Assembly: GCA_963969365.1 (NCBI GenBank) | Contig: OZ017758.1 | Coordinates: 806,001-870,000, forward strand | Origin: Asterochloris sp. CNOR1 | Taxonomy: Eukaryota > Chlorophyta > Trebouxiophyceae > Trebouxiales > Trebouxiaceae | Direction: 5' to 3' | DNA: 64,000 bases | In this document: positions 1 to 11,300 of the stretch, piece after piece | How the letters are laid out: every line of letters begins with the position of its first letter | How positions within the stretch are numbered: the first letter of the stretch is position 1 | Program-made: the position numbers and the translations under genes | Notes under the pieces: model-generated | Seen by the model: the letters and a program-made list of their open reading frames with translations, nothing else | Database searches by the model: none | What the model was told of the DNA's origin: nothing

Positions 1-662
1 GCTTCATTCAGCAGCAGCAGCTGCAAAGCCTGGGGTCTGGGTGATCAGAGCAGCCTCATGCCCCACATAGGCCTGCGCACTGCTGGGCCTCTCCTTAACA
101 GCAAAGTGGTGACTGCCACTGAGCTGGGTGTCCAGCAGGAACCCCTCGCGCCTCTAGTCACCCAGGCCCCAGGCCCTGCAGCTGCTGCTGCTGAGTGAAG
201 CCACCACAGATGGGTACTTTCATGCCAGAGTGACCACAGGCCACCACTGAAGCCAGAGCTGTCTCTGCTGCTGACACCAGCAGGAGCTAACTGCTGACCC
301 ATTGTGTCCAGCATGAATTGTCAAGGCACCAGTCGCAGGATGCCCCCAGGCATTGAAGCTGCTGCTAGATCCAGCCCTCAAGCTCAGCAAGTCCACCCCG
401 AGAAGGGCCCAAGGCCACCCAGCCACCAGAGCCCAAGCCCGCCGCTAACAGACAAAAGCAATCCTATTGCGGACCCACCGCTGAGCAAGGCATCCCGCAG
501 GAAACCCTCACGGCTCCAACTGCATCAAGTCCCGGGCATTGCAGTCCCTGCTACTTGATACAAGCCCCACCCAGCTTCTGTATCTCAGAGAGCCAGGGGC
601 CACCAACTTGCAGGAGCTCATCCCATCCATGGACAGTAGGAGGCACCCCAACGCCAACCTAC
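1..662. repeat. ValRS intron with decayed copies of the exon 5 donor region
   Basis: The end of ValRS exon 5 (about 663-745) recurs in degraded form at about 485-535 and 128-200, and in part at 327-385. The copy at 128-200 aligns over the QQQ-LRRLGA and [12 protein letters not shown] stretch but has lost the frame. A further copy at 1-60 lies in opposite orientation to 150-200, so 1-200 is an imperfect inverted repeat. All copies lie downstream of the true donor in the direction of transcription. Confidence 0.7.
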
Positions 663-1926
663 CACTAAGCTGCGCGTCCAGTGTGAACCCCTCGCGGCTC
701 CAGTCGCAGGAGGCCCCCAGGCGCCGCAGCTGCTGCTGGATGAACCCGCCATACTGCTCCCGCCACTTCCACACCTGCTCAGTGAAGGCCTCCCGCCCCA
801 TGCCCAGGCGGGACTTGCCCTCAGCGGCCAGCATCTTCTCGACCACCATCTGCAGCAGCAAAGACCAGCTCAAATGGTGTTAGGGCAGACACAAAGATGC
901 CCTTGCACACCCTGTCAGCCCTGCTGCAGGGATGGACATGGAGAGGGAGGGTTGGATGGCCTCATCAGGTGCCAACTGTCAAGGGACTGAGTGCAAGGCC
1001 AACCCCCCTGCCTGAGCGGTGGAGCAGGGCATTCAGGCGTCACAAGCCAGCGCTGGCACACCTTCCTCACCTGGGTGGCGATCCCGGCATGGTCGGTGCC
1101 AGGCAGCCACAGAGTGGGCCGCCCCCTCATGCGGGCTGTGCGGGCCATGATATCCTGCAGGGCAGCAGGGAGAAGGGCCGTCATCACTTTCATGGCAAGA
1201 CGCACTGATAGTGGGAGTCTGCCAAAGGACCGCTGAGCTGCAGGGTCACCATCGCAAAGCACCCAAGAGACAAGCCTGCTACGGCCAGTGCAGGAAGCGG
1301 GCCGGCCCAGGACCATGATTTGCTGCTGCAGAATGCATTGTGCACTTCTGTTACCTGGAGGGTGACAAACATCGCGTGACCCATGTGCAGTCGGCCAGTC
1401 ACGTTAGGTGGTGGCATTGACATGGTGAACGGCTCGCCGGTTGCGTCCTCTGAAGGGGCGAAAAAGCCTTGCTGCTCCCACCTGCCAGCAGTGCACGCCG
1501 TCAGCAGGTGGCTGCAAGCTGTTGCGGCAGACGATCCACAGTGTCTCACCAAGCATACAGTCGCTGTTCTGTGCTGGCTGCATCAAAGTTTTTGGGCAGG
1601 TCTGGCCTCTGAGGCGCCGGCTGCTGGGGCTGGGCTGCTTCTGTAAGTCATGGAGTTCTCAGGACAACTGGATGCTGCAACAATGCAGGACAATGGTACA
1701 GCAGAGCCCTGCAACCACCTTGCTCAACAGCAGTGCTTGCTGCTCTGGGAATGGTGCCGCTGTACATGCCATGCCTTGCTGCCACACATGGTCTGGCTCT
1801 CCATAGCCTAGGTCGTAGAGCGGCCCGCTGGAGGGAGAACTTGGAGCAACTGAGGCGCTGCAAAGCATTGGCAGTGAATGAGGCTGGACTCCCCTCGGCT
1901 GTCGATCTCACAGGGAAACTTCTCAT
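1..1926 (-). CDS. Valyl-tRNA synthetase, organelle-targeted, 5' part only
   Basis: Class Ia aminoacyl-tRNA synthetase that charges tRNA-Val. Predicted exons on the minus strand are 1926-1719, 1640-1550, 1481-1355, 1154-1071 and 849-663; the rest lies beyond the left edge. Exon 1 starts at ATG 1926 and gives about 70 residues rich in Arg, Ser and Ala with few acids, which looks like a mitochondrial or plastid presequence. Exons 2-3 give the ValRS N-terminus ([29 protein letters not shown]) and the HIGH-type signature [15 protein letters not shown]. Exon 4 gives [19 protein letters not shown], diagnostic of ValRS. Exon 5 gives the connecting segment ending [12 protein letters not shown]. Phases agree at each junction. 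The KMSKS motif and anticodon domain are not in the window. Positions 1-662 are intronic and hold decayed copies of the exon 5 end. Family assignment is very secure; organelle targeting is inferred. Confidence 0.93.
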
Positions 1927-2080
1927 GCCACACAGAAATCTTCCCAGCCTGAGCTGCCCCTGTCTTAGTACGGGGGGCAGGGGCCTCATGGAAGGTCAAA
2001 GTATGAAGTCAAAAGTATGACTACATCAAGGCCAGCATCAATCTCACTCCGCTCAAGTGCGGTTAGAGTTGTTGAGCACA
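1927..2080. other. Divergent intergenic region ValRS / DUF2045 gene
   Basis: About 154 bp separate the two predicted start codons (ATG at 1926 minus, ATG at 2081 plus). It presumably holds both promoters. No TATA box or other named element is recognised. Confidence 0.4.
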
Positions 2081-4649
2081 ATGGGCGATATGCTATCCGA
2101 AGCTGTTCTCCAGCAAAGCCTGCTCAATTGCCAGCCCTCCCAACGGGAGGATGATCACGATGGATGGCTTTCTCTAGGAGGTGGTTTCCAGGAGAAGACA
2201 GGATCTCACTTGTTGTGGACCTCTGAGGATTGGCAGCATGCATACCAGCAGCTGGTAAGTGCAAGCTGCATGCGCTCATCTGATGCAGGGCAATGCTGCA
2301 TGGCAAGCTGATCAGAGTCGCGCTACCTGCAGGTGCTGCATGCCCCGCTGCAAGCACAGAGTCTCCCGCAGCAGGATGACTTGCTCTTTTATGTGCTGCG
2401 GTTGCCATACCAGGCAAGCATCAGTGACAGCAGTGGATGCCAGAATTCTCCACTGTTGCTGAGATGTTACTCCGACGAGCTTCCATCAATGCAATGCACA
2501 GCTCCTCTGCTCTGAAGGCACTTGCCAGCAGCCTGCAGGGCGTGGCACGCCTATCTGCATGAGCTGCTGTCAGTGGGAGAGCTTGGTGCGCCCAGAGACG
2601 CTTGCAGAAGAAAGGAGCATGGCACGACAGTCTCATGAGCAGCCAGTGTGCATGTGGTCTTGTCCGAGGAGCCCTTCAATGCAGACTGAGGAGGAGCCGT
2701 ATCTGGTGCGCCGAAAGAAGCAGGGCGCATCTCCCGAGCTGGGCCCTGGTGGCAGCAGGGCAGGCCAGATTGACTGGCGCCAGAGCCTGCTGCTGAACCT
2801 GGCGGTGCACAGCGCCTACTGGCTGACAGTGGCAGCCGGCCCCACAAAGGTCCTTCCAGCTGGCGTCCTCGGCACTGCAGAGGCCCCACCAGGCAGTGTG
2901 AAGGTGCGGCAGCACTAGCATACTCCCTCTGATGTGCATGACCCCAGAGGTTGTGCAGATGAAGGGGCAGGACGCTGATTGCTCGGGCCAGTGGTGCTTG
3001 GCTGTCCTACAGGCTGCACCAAGGTCAGCCTGCATGCAAGGGGTCCAGCAGTCAGCAGTTGCTCCTTTGCTGGCCAGTGCTGTCACCACCAGGGCGTGGG
3101 CAGGCCTCTCAGCCCCAGCCTGCTGCAGGTCACCAAGCCTGTGTATGCATCCACCACCAAACGCAATCTGGACGGCCTCAGCAGCAACACGCAGCGTGAG
3201 GAGGCCCCTGCCCTGTCCTTTCCAGACATTTGTTTTGCTGTGGAGGACTCTGAGGCAGTCTTCGATACCCTGGTAAGCAGGCTTTGCTGCATGAGCAGTG
3301 CGTGCTTGCAGGGGAGTGCTTGATGCTGCCTGTGAGCTACAGTTACTACCAGATGGTGGCAGCCCTGCTTGGCTGTGGTCTGGCTTACTTCCAGACTCTG
3401 TCCCGCTTCCAGCAGTCAGCTCAGCTGACAGCAGACTTGCCCTGGAGGTCAGCAGCAATCCTTGGGTTGACCACTTGGCAGATGGCTGTGAGCTGTCCTT
3501 GTTGACTGACCTTATCAAATGCCTTGTGCTGCAGATCTTGAGGCCTGGCACCCAGGAGTCTGTATATATAGTAGAGCTCTCTGCACAGCCTTGGCTGAGC
3601 GTTGCTGCCAAGAAGCAACAGCAGCCTGTACCTGCCCAGCCGCAGGGGCCCGGGGATCCCCTGCGACAGGAGGCCCCACCGCCTGCATCTGGGAGACAGC
3701 CTGGCGCAGCTCCTGAAACCCCTCATGATCATCGCTGCGCCCCATTTGTCATTTTCACGGGCTTGGTCAGCCACACCCAGCTGGCTGCCGTCCTGCAGCC
3801 CCAGCAGGCGCGCCCACAGAGCGCACCGCCGCCCCAGATTGTGAGGATGAGGGGGCCTGGTGAGCAGATGAAGTACTTTCGAAACCTTTTTCCGGCTGTT
3901 GTCCACTGAGTGCGTGTGCCGCTGGGGGGGTTGCTTATGCATGCTGCTCTGGGTGGCAGATCTGGCGCATGCTGTGCTTCGGGCTGGTGTCATGAGGAGA
4001 AAGCTTTCCAGAATGAGGACTCGCTCCCCCACCTCCAGACAAGGAGCCTGGGCAAGCCCCCAAGTTGACCCTGAAGCGTGCTCACCTGCTGGGTTTCTTG
4101 TGCCTGCCGTCTGTGCCCTGCCCTGGGCCTACAGCAATCCCATCATCATCAAGCTGAAGCGGCATGTGTTGTACATGCTGTTTAGACCATGCCCACAACT
4201 CCAGACAGACAAACTCAGCCTGGCATGCAGGGGACCTTGGCCTCTGCGAGGTGGCAGTCTGCCGGGTTGCTTCAGCAGCAGAGGCAGAGCCTGGTAGTCC
4301 AGTGCCGCTTCCAGACGCCGCCTTACAGAGCGGCGGCGGAGATGTTTCCAGCTTCAGTGTGGGGCCACGCAAGGGTGTGCTGGGGCGTGCCTTTGGCGCA
4401 GCCACAAATGTTGCTCGTGCTGCTGCTTCGACTGCGAAAGGTGGGTCTCCTCAGCCTTGCCCCTGTGCTCAGCATTCCCTGGACTTGCTGAGCTGGATCC
4501 TTGGTGCAGGCCTTCGCAACCAGGGCAACTTGGCTTGGCAGGATCAGCAGTGCTTCTCTGACAGCTACAGCATACGCTGTGCTCTCATGCAGCTGAGCTT
4601 GCCATTGGACACCTTGGCCAACAGATTGCTGCAGTTGGAAGTGGTGTAG
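2081..4649 (+). CDS. DUF2045 (KIAA0930-like) family protein
   Basis: A eukaryotic protein family of unknown biochemical function, typified by human KIAA0930. Predicted start is ATG 2081 (MGDMLSEAVLQQ). Exon blocks match the family in order: QDDLLFYVLRLPYQ near 2375; EPYLVRRKKQG and IDWRQSLLLNLAVHSAYWL at 2692-2830; KPVYASTTKRNLDGL and LSFPDICFAVEDSEAVFDTL at 3134-3272; SHTQLAAVLQPQQARP and PPQIVRMRGPGEQMK at 3760-3872; a C-terminal block YSIRCALMQLSLPLDTLANR at 4566-4625 ending in stop TAG 4647-4649. The central Ser/Ala-rich region (4330-4440) looks like the variable linker of the family. Internal exon edges are not all resolved. Presence of the N-terminal, middle and C-terminal signature blocks in one strand and order makes the family call firm; the function is unknown. 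Confidence 0.82.
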
Positions 4650-5877
4650 ACTAGCTTCACCTTCTTTGGTCTTATGCCATGGCTGTGTGTATTGAGGCAA
4701 CTCAGACAGCTGTTCAGCATATACTTCATGGCACTTGTCAGCCTGCACCCTTGCACTGAGGTACAACCACACACATCTTGTGCTGCCACCTGCTGCCCTC
4801 TAGTTTGAGACTATGTGACACGCTCCACATTGAACTGTCATGTTTGTCGGAGTGGGGCCTTCACTGGTCTCATGCGCCCACTCAGCTGTTGGCTCTGGTC
4901 ACTGCATAGGTAGCAGCTGCCCGGCAAAGAGCGCCATGCCGTATTGCAAAGCAGAGCGCGCATGTGATGCAAAGAAGCATGAAGTTGTGGATGCCAGCCA
5001 TGCATCTGTTTCAGTACGGTGTTTTCCCACTCCTCCAGCACATGTGCTGCACGGTTGCGCAAGCTGCAACATTGCCTTCGGGCAGGTGCTCTCTCACAGT
5101 TGCACCCTGTGGCATAGCACGCCCTGCTGTTTACAGCGGCAGTTTGTTTTTTTGCACGTTAGGCCACAGCCATGCAGCCTTGCTGATGCTGCTAGCGATC
5201 TGCAGGCAACAACATCTTACTGGTAACTGCTTGACCATGTTGCGTGGTTGTTGGGCAGTACAGAGCATGCATAGCCGCTGCTACCTACCTCAAAGGGCAG
5301 CCAGCGCCCTGACTAGGGACGTTGTTCATTGTTTTGCCCTCTGTGGGGCTGGCCTGCCTGGTACATGCCACTGGTTTCCAGGACCTGCCTTAGTCCTGAA
5401 AGTATGACAGCATTGCTGTGGTCTTCACAGCCCGCCTGAATGCACTCCTGCTGGTGGGTAGCGAGGCATCTGATGTCAGGGTCAGCCCGCTGCTGGTCTG
5501 TGTAGGCAATGCATGTACTTTGATTCAATGCTGCTGCTTGAGAATGTCAATGGGTCAGCAGATAGAGTTTGCGTGTTTCCCTGACAGCTTTTGGGACGCA
5601 GGCAAACTTGTATGCTTCAGACACCCACTTCCACATAGGTGTAGCCTGCAATTCCAGTTCAAAGCCACTTTGTGTGTGCCAGCAACATCATCAAGAAAAA
5701 TAAATGAAAACATCTGAAAAGTCCGGGGATGGCAGTCAAGGACGGCGGGCACAGGAACACAAGGCACAGCATTGTGTTCATCAGAGAGCATTGGAGGGGC
5801 ACCATTGGCTGATCTCAGCATGCCAATGGTCAAAGTGTTGATTCAGTCTGAGCACAGAGGGGTTGTTGTAAGGACAC
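4650..5877. other. Convergent intergenic region, no supported gene
   Basis: It lies between the DUF2045 stop and the cyclin stop. It contains only short Cys-rich open frames without homology or splice-consistent structure, and an AATAAA at about 5698 that may be chance. It should contain both 3' UTRs. No tRNA-like cloverleaf or transposon end was noticed. Confidence 0.5.
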
Positions 5878-7449
5878 CTATCTGACCCAGCCAAGCAGGG
5901 GCCTCCAGTCCAGCAGCTGCATGATGTGCAGCTCAATCTGGCCCATGACGTGGCAGTGCACGCCCACCAGCAACCCAATTTTGCTGGCGGCTGGCAGGCC
6001 GCGGCGGCACTCCTCCAGCTTGGCTGCCACCCAGAGGCATGCCAGGCCAGCAGTTTCCACAGGCTGTGTGGCGCCCAGCCACAACAGGTCCTGCTGATCG
6101 ACCTGCACCAAAAGGGGCAGTCAGGAGGGGTCAGGGGTCACAACTACATCCATACATAGATCCATTCGGCCTGGTCCACCACTGGCAGACGCAGGATTTA
6201 TGGGCACTTCAGGTGGCAGCGCGACAGCTCATTGCACCTGCTTAAACCTCATAGCTTCAGATGGGAGATCTGTGACGGGGATTAGTCATGGCAGCACCAT
6301 CATCAGGGTTGAGCAGGGTGAGCACCGCTGAAACCTCACACACCTGCTGGTGCACACGGCTCCACAAATGCAGCCCCAGTTGCACGCTTTCCTGGCGGTG
6401 TAGCCCCAGCGCCACCGCCCACTGCAGCATGGTGTCTGGTGTGCCCAAGCCGATAGGCTTCTGGGGCCTGGGAGTGATAGCTGACTGCCGCAGCGCCTCT
6501 TGCAACGCCGCTGCCTGCCAGGGGTGCAGCTGAGGATTGGGCACCGCCACCACGATGGGTGCAGGGGGCGGCACAAAGCCCACTGCAAGGCGGCCCTGCC
6601 GCGGCTGCCTGACATGCAGCGCCGGCTGATTGGCGTGCTGCTGCTGCTGTTCCAGGAGGGGTTGGGCCAGAGCGTGCTGTTTGGTGGGAAGCCAGGCATG
6701 CCCCGCCTGGGGCACAAGCCCGCGTTGCAGGTGACTCATCCAGACGGCGACCTGCTGCTGCTCAGCGGCGTAGGCCTTTAGCACCAGCAGCTGCTGCAGC
6801 AAATGTTCCTGCAGCAATGCAGCTGCGGACAGCTTCCCCTGCGGCCCACAGGGCAGTTGCTGACAAATGGGTTGTGCCAGATCCGGCCGTGCTGGCTTCT
6901 GACCAGCCTCCTGCCAGCTTGGGCAGGAAGCCTGTCTGCTGGGCTGGCCTGCCTGTAGCCCATCCAAGGATCTGCAAACTCGTTTGCGCGACTGTGTGAT
7001 TTCCGACCCCCAATCCCCTCCAAGTGGCGAGTCCACAAACAGCGTGGCGGAGGAGTTGCCAGAGCACTGGCTGACCCCTGTGGAGGGTACCTGCATGCAA
7101 CCAAGGGAGTTCATGAGTCAGTGCATCACATGAAAGCTGCAGCCGTGGAAGGTGCGCACAAACCCCCTCAGGCTGTGTGAGCAAATTCAAAGCTGACATA
7201 TGCATCAGCAGACCCTTGAACAACAAGTACAGCTCCTGGGCATTGTGGCAAGGTTACCATGCTCAGCTGCAGAAAGCTCACCAGATATGATTCACCATCC
7301 AAGCCGGCCTTGCGCTTTGGAGGGCGCTTGACTGACGTGCATGGGCAATGCATGCTGCCCATGGGCGCAAATAGGATGTTGGTTCCTGCTGAAATGGGGG
7401 GCAGTGTTGCTGACTGAGCATCGGGCTGGTCTGACTGCGTCATGGCCAT
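5878..7449 (-). CDS. Cyclin-box protein with long Gln/Pro-rich N-terminal region
   Basis: Probable cyclin, a regulatory partner of a cyclin-dependent kinase. Three predicted exons, all phase 0: 7449-7282, 7090-6344 and 6102-5878, about 379 residues. The start is ATG 7449 (MAMTQSDQPDAQ). Exon 2 is low-complexity (Gln, Ala, Leu, Pro) until the cyclin box begins near LQWAVALGLHRQESVQLGL. The third exon carries the hallmark ETAGLACLWVAAKLEE (cyclin helix 3) and ELHIMQLLDWRPLLGW (helix 5). The frame stops at 5878-5880 right after that, so the C-terminal cyclin fold is absent or lies in an exon I could not find. The subclass (A/B/D/other) cannot be assigned; in many cyclins the MRAIL-type motif lies early in the box and is not evident here. 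Confidence 0.75.
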
Positions 7450-8307
7450 CGGCGGGCCAGGGGGTCATGTACGCTTACGACAGAGGTGTATCTGCCTGAC
7501 AGCTGCCTGCAGCAGGCACTACCAGCCCTCAATCTTGCATCATCATGCATCATGACAGGTGCAATGCATGTCCAAGATTCAAGTTTTGAGATTGATGCTG
7601 AGCCAATGCCAGGCTGCAGACCTGGCTCTGTGGCTGCCCTCGTGCTGCTGGCACGGCGCTTTGAAACGTTGCGTACGTGAGGGGGGTTTGCCACCAGGCC
7701 GAGCACAGTCACACCAACAGAACAGCGCTCACCCGCCAGCTGTTGCACAAAGCCCATCCTAGCCTGCCGTGACAGAGGATGCCTGCCCCTTTGTGGGCGA
7801 GTGCAGAAGCGTGTCTGCCTTGAGGTCCTACGACTAAGCTTGCGGTATCTGACGTCTACAGAGTGTGTCAGCTTGACTTGCTCTGGACCGGCCCATTCTG
7901 CCGGAGCATTTTGCTTTAATCAGTCAACACTGAAAACAAGGAAAGTGGAATAGGAGGCTTTGAGCGTGCCCATCTGCGGAGCAGAGGCTTGAGCTTATTG
8001 CTGTACGGAGCTCGTCGCCATCTTGGCAATGTTGAGAGGCTGGCGGTTGGGATTATGATGGTCGTACAAGGTAACACGGCTGCATGTGAAGCTGGGCGGG
8101 ACATGCTCACGCACCGTTCACTGTGAGTCCATCTCAGGGCAGGGTGACCCACATGGCCTGCATGAGGGCCTTATGACGGCACTTCTTGCCACAGCCTAAC
8201 TTCAGATTCAGGGACCTAGATGAAGCTGACAAGAGCTTGACTGACACTGCACTAACTGTCACTGACATCTGTCAGCCACAGGTTTTTTGGGGCGTAGGAG
8301 TGTGTGG
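7450..8307. other. Intergenic region between cyclin start and IFT70 stop
   Basis: About 860 bp. It should hold the cyclin promoter and the IFT70 3' UTR. A short open frame at 7440-7757 (minus) overlaps the cyclin start but resembles no known protein. No named regulatory element, RNA gene or repeat was recognised. Confidence 0.45.
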
Positions 8308-11300
8308 TCATTGATGCAAGAGCTCCAGGAAGGCTTTTGTCAGGAGCCTTGCCTCTGCCGCCACTGTGGCCCCTGACTCAGCGGGCACCCTGCTCTGGAA
8401 GGTTGCAGGGATGGCCTTGCCCCATCGCTCAGCCTCCGCCAGGAAGTGCATGATATCTGCCAGTACAGGATCCTGCGTGCACCCACATGTGCACCAGGTT
8501 TCGCTACGTTGCACGAGCACCTGTGCGGCCTTGGCACAGATCGCCTTGACATCCACAAAGGCACTGCCTAAGGGAGCCAGCCAACTGGTAGGATCTACAA
8601 CTGGAGGGCCTCATGGCAGGCAGCGATATAGCCCTCAGCAAGAGTCTGGCTATCTTGAACAACAGCTGCTGAGCACTGGTTACTGCAGCAGACCAGCACC
8701 ACCACCGCAGCCGTTTCAGTTGCACTTTATAGCAGCATGACCACATCCACACACCAGCAGGGCAACCATGCGCTAGGCTTGGCCTCTCAGATACACCGTC
8801 TCGGCACCCTGCCGTGCCCTGCCCCAGCAGCAGCCAGGGCAGGTCACTCACCGGCAAGGCTATCATGTGCTTGGTGAGGCCCTCCACCAGGGCCAGGAAG
8901 CAGCGCTTGACATAGAACCAGGTGTCCGTCTCCAGTTTCTGTGCCAGGGGCTCCATGCTCTTCATGACACGCACAATGCCAAAAGGGAAGTTGCCCTTGG
9001 CACAGTACAGGGTGCCAATAACCAGATTGATGATGCACAGGTGCACCGCATGCTTGCTGGGGTCCTGCAGTCAACAGGGGGTGTCTTCAAGGTAAGGTCG
9101 GCAGTAGGCAAGTACGTATGAGTTGAGCGCATGTCTGACAGTGATGAGCTCATCAAGCTGGCTGCCATCGCTGCAGTGGCTGTCTAGTGCTCCGTAGCTG
9201 TCCAAGCAGCTACTTCTGCAGAGTGCAGCCGCCAGCCACCCGAGCGTCACAGGCTGTTTGCGGTGTGCTCCTGCTGATACCCTGAAATTTTGCATTTTTC
9301 ATGCAAGGGGCCTGAAATGGCCCAGTGACTGCCCCAGGCTGTCGCTGCCATCACAGCACCAGATCTCACAAATGTGGCGCTCCTCTTGCAGACTGCATGC
9401 ACCGCTTCCAGCTGTCGCCCTGCAGGCACGCCCACAGCCTGCTGCAGGCCGCATGCTGGCCCAGCCATGCCTGATCTTTGGACAGGTTGCCAGCCTTGCT
9501 GAGCCTCCAGCCTGCGCTGTTCATAGAACACTGGCCTTGCAGCAGACCCAACAATATCCTGCCTACATGCCCAGCTGCACGTCTGCATGAGCTGAGGCTG
9601 CCACCACATCACTCTGACAGCGCACTGCCAGCTGCCTCACACTTCCACCACCAAACAATCCACGCACTCTCTGGGCCTGCAGCTCCTCCTCCTGCTCCAC
9701 CTTGCGCATGAGGGCCTCAGCCTCCTCATTCTGGCTGGTCATGATGTAGCTGACACACAGGTTGGCCAGGACGATGGCCGTCACAGACAGGAGGTCGTCA
9801 ATGTGCGCCCTCACAATGGGCTCATAGAAATGAATCACCTCCTTGAACTTCTGGTCTGCAGGACAGCACCAGAATGCAAGGGCTTGTGCATCGCAGGTAT
9901 GCTCTGTGTGCAAGAGCAGAGGTGGATATGCACTGTGCCAGGGCGGAGGCTGTGCTGCCAGAGAGGACTAGGTGATCCCGAGGAGCTCGGCCTTCAAGCA
10001 GCCAGCAGCAACATTGGATGCAGAGTGAGTCGATGTCAGGCCGCCAAAGTACACGCTGCCGTGGCAGCCCACTGAGGGCAAATCAGCAGCAGGTTGCTGC
10101 TGTGCTGGCGGAAGCCCCCACTTGGGAGCAGGGGTCTGCCAGTACGCAGGAAGGCAGCGCAGGTGCCCGCATGCACTGGGCACCTTGCATGAAGAGGGTG
10201 TGGGCCAGGTTAAGGCGCCAGGTCTCGTGCTCGCTGCAGAATTCGGCGCTCTGCTGGAAGGCCTGCTGCACGCGGCTGTACTGCTGGCGATCCCAGTAGA
10301 TGTGAGCTTGCAACATGAGCACTACAGGGCGCAGGCACAAATGTCGTCATGAAATTATGCACCATAACACTTGCATGGCCTGGCACACTGAGGGGCATCT
10401 GTGCTGCAATGCTGTGCTGCTGGGATGCTGTGCTGGCACGATTGGTGTGGGGCTGGCATGGCAACAGAAAATACAGGCCAGCCGTTGGGATCTCAGAGCT
10501 GATGCCAACCTACCACATCCGTCTATGCAAGCAGCCGCTCATCTCATCGCTGCGATGCTGCTGACCTGCCTGACATGTCAGGGAGCTACCTGTGCGCACC
10601 CTCCAATTGAAGAAGCTGGCAGATCCTTGCGTGGTCACTCCCCGTCTGCATTCCCCAGAGATGCTGCCGCTCCATGTAGATTCTCCCTAGATTCACCAGC
10701 CATCTGATGCCATGGTGCATCGACACCCTGATGGCAGGATGCACTCGAGAGCCGCTGGCCAGGTCACTACACAGTCACTAAGTGACCCCAAGTACACTTC
10801 AGACCCCTTCTGGGCACTTTGCGAATTCATGAAATTGACTAATTTCTCTGGGCCCCATGTGGGGATGCTGCGCGCAGAGCTTGGGATGTCTGCTCTGCTT
10901 ACAAATGAACGTTGCCTGCTGAGCCCACCAGAGACACCACCATGCCAGCCGTTCGGTCATTTGCCAGGGGATGTCTAACACTGGAGGTCCCCAGCATCTG
11001 TCACCCTTTCAGCCTTCCCCATTAGCTCCCAGCACCACATTGCAGTCAGCCCACCTGAGATGCAGCCATCCAGTGCCGCCTCACATGCCGAGCTGGCTGC
11101 CGCCCACCCATGGTGAGCATGCCCATTGGCAGAGCGGGTCGACAGTGTTTGCCACCTTGCTGGGTCTGGTCAGACCCACCTGGGATGCAGCCCTCCAGTG
11201 CCTGAGCCTGACAGACAGGGCTGTATGTGTGCCCCAGCAGACCTCAAATCACAACAGCAGCCCCACAGAAGGTCCCACGCTCAGCCCACCTGGAATGTAC

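Noticed and set aside
2676-3611. 311-codon open frame on the minus strand
   Set aside because: It runs antisense to DUF2045 exons and introns; the plus strand has the conserved blocks, so this is a shadow frame.
5690-5715. AATAAA as a functional poly(A) signal
   Set aside because: It lies on the plus strand about 1 kb past the DUF2045 stop. Green algae mostly use UGUAA-type signals, so it has no clear meaning here.
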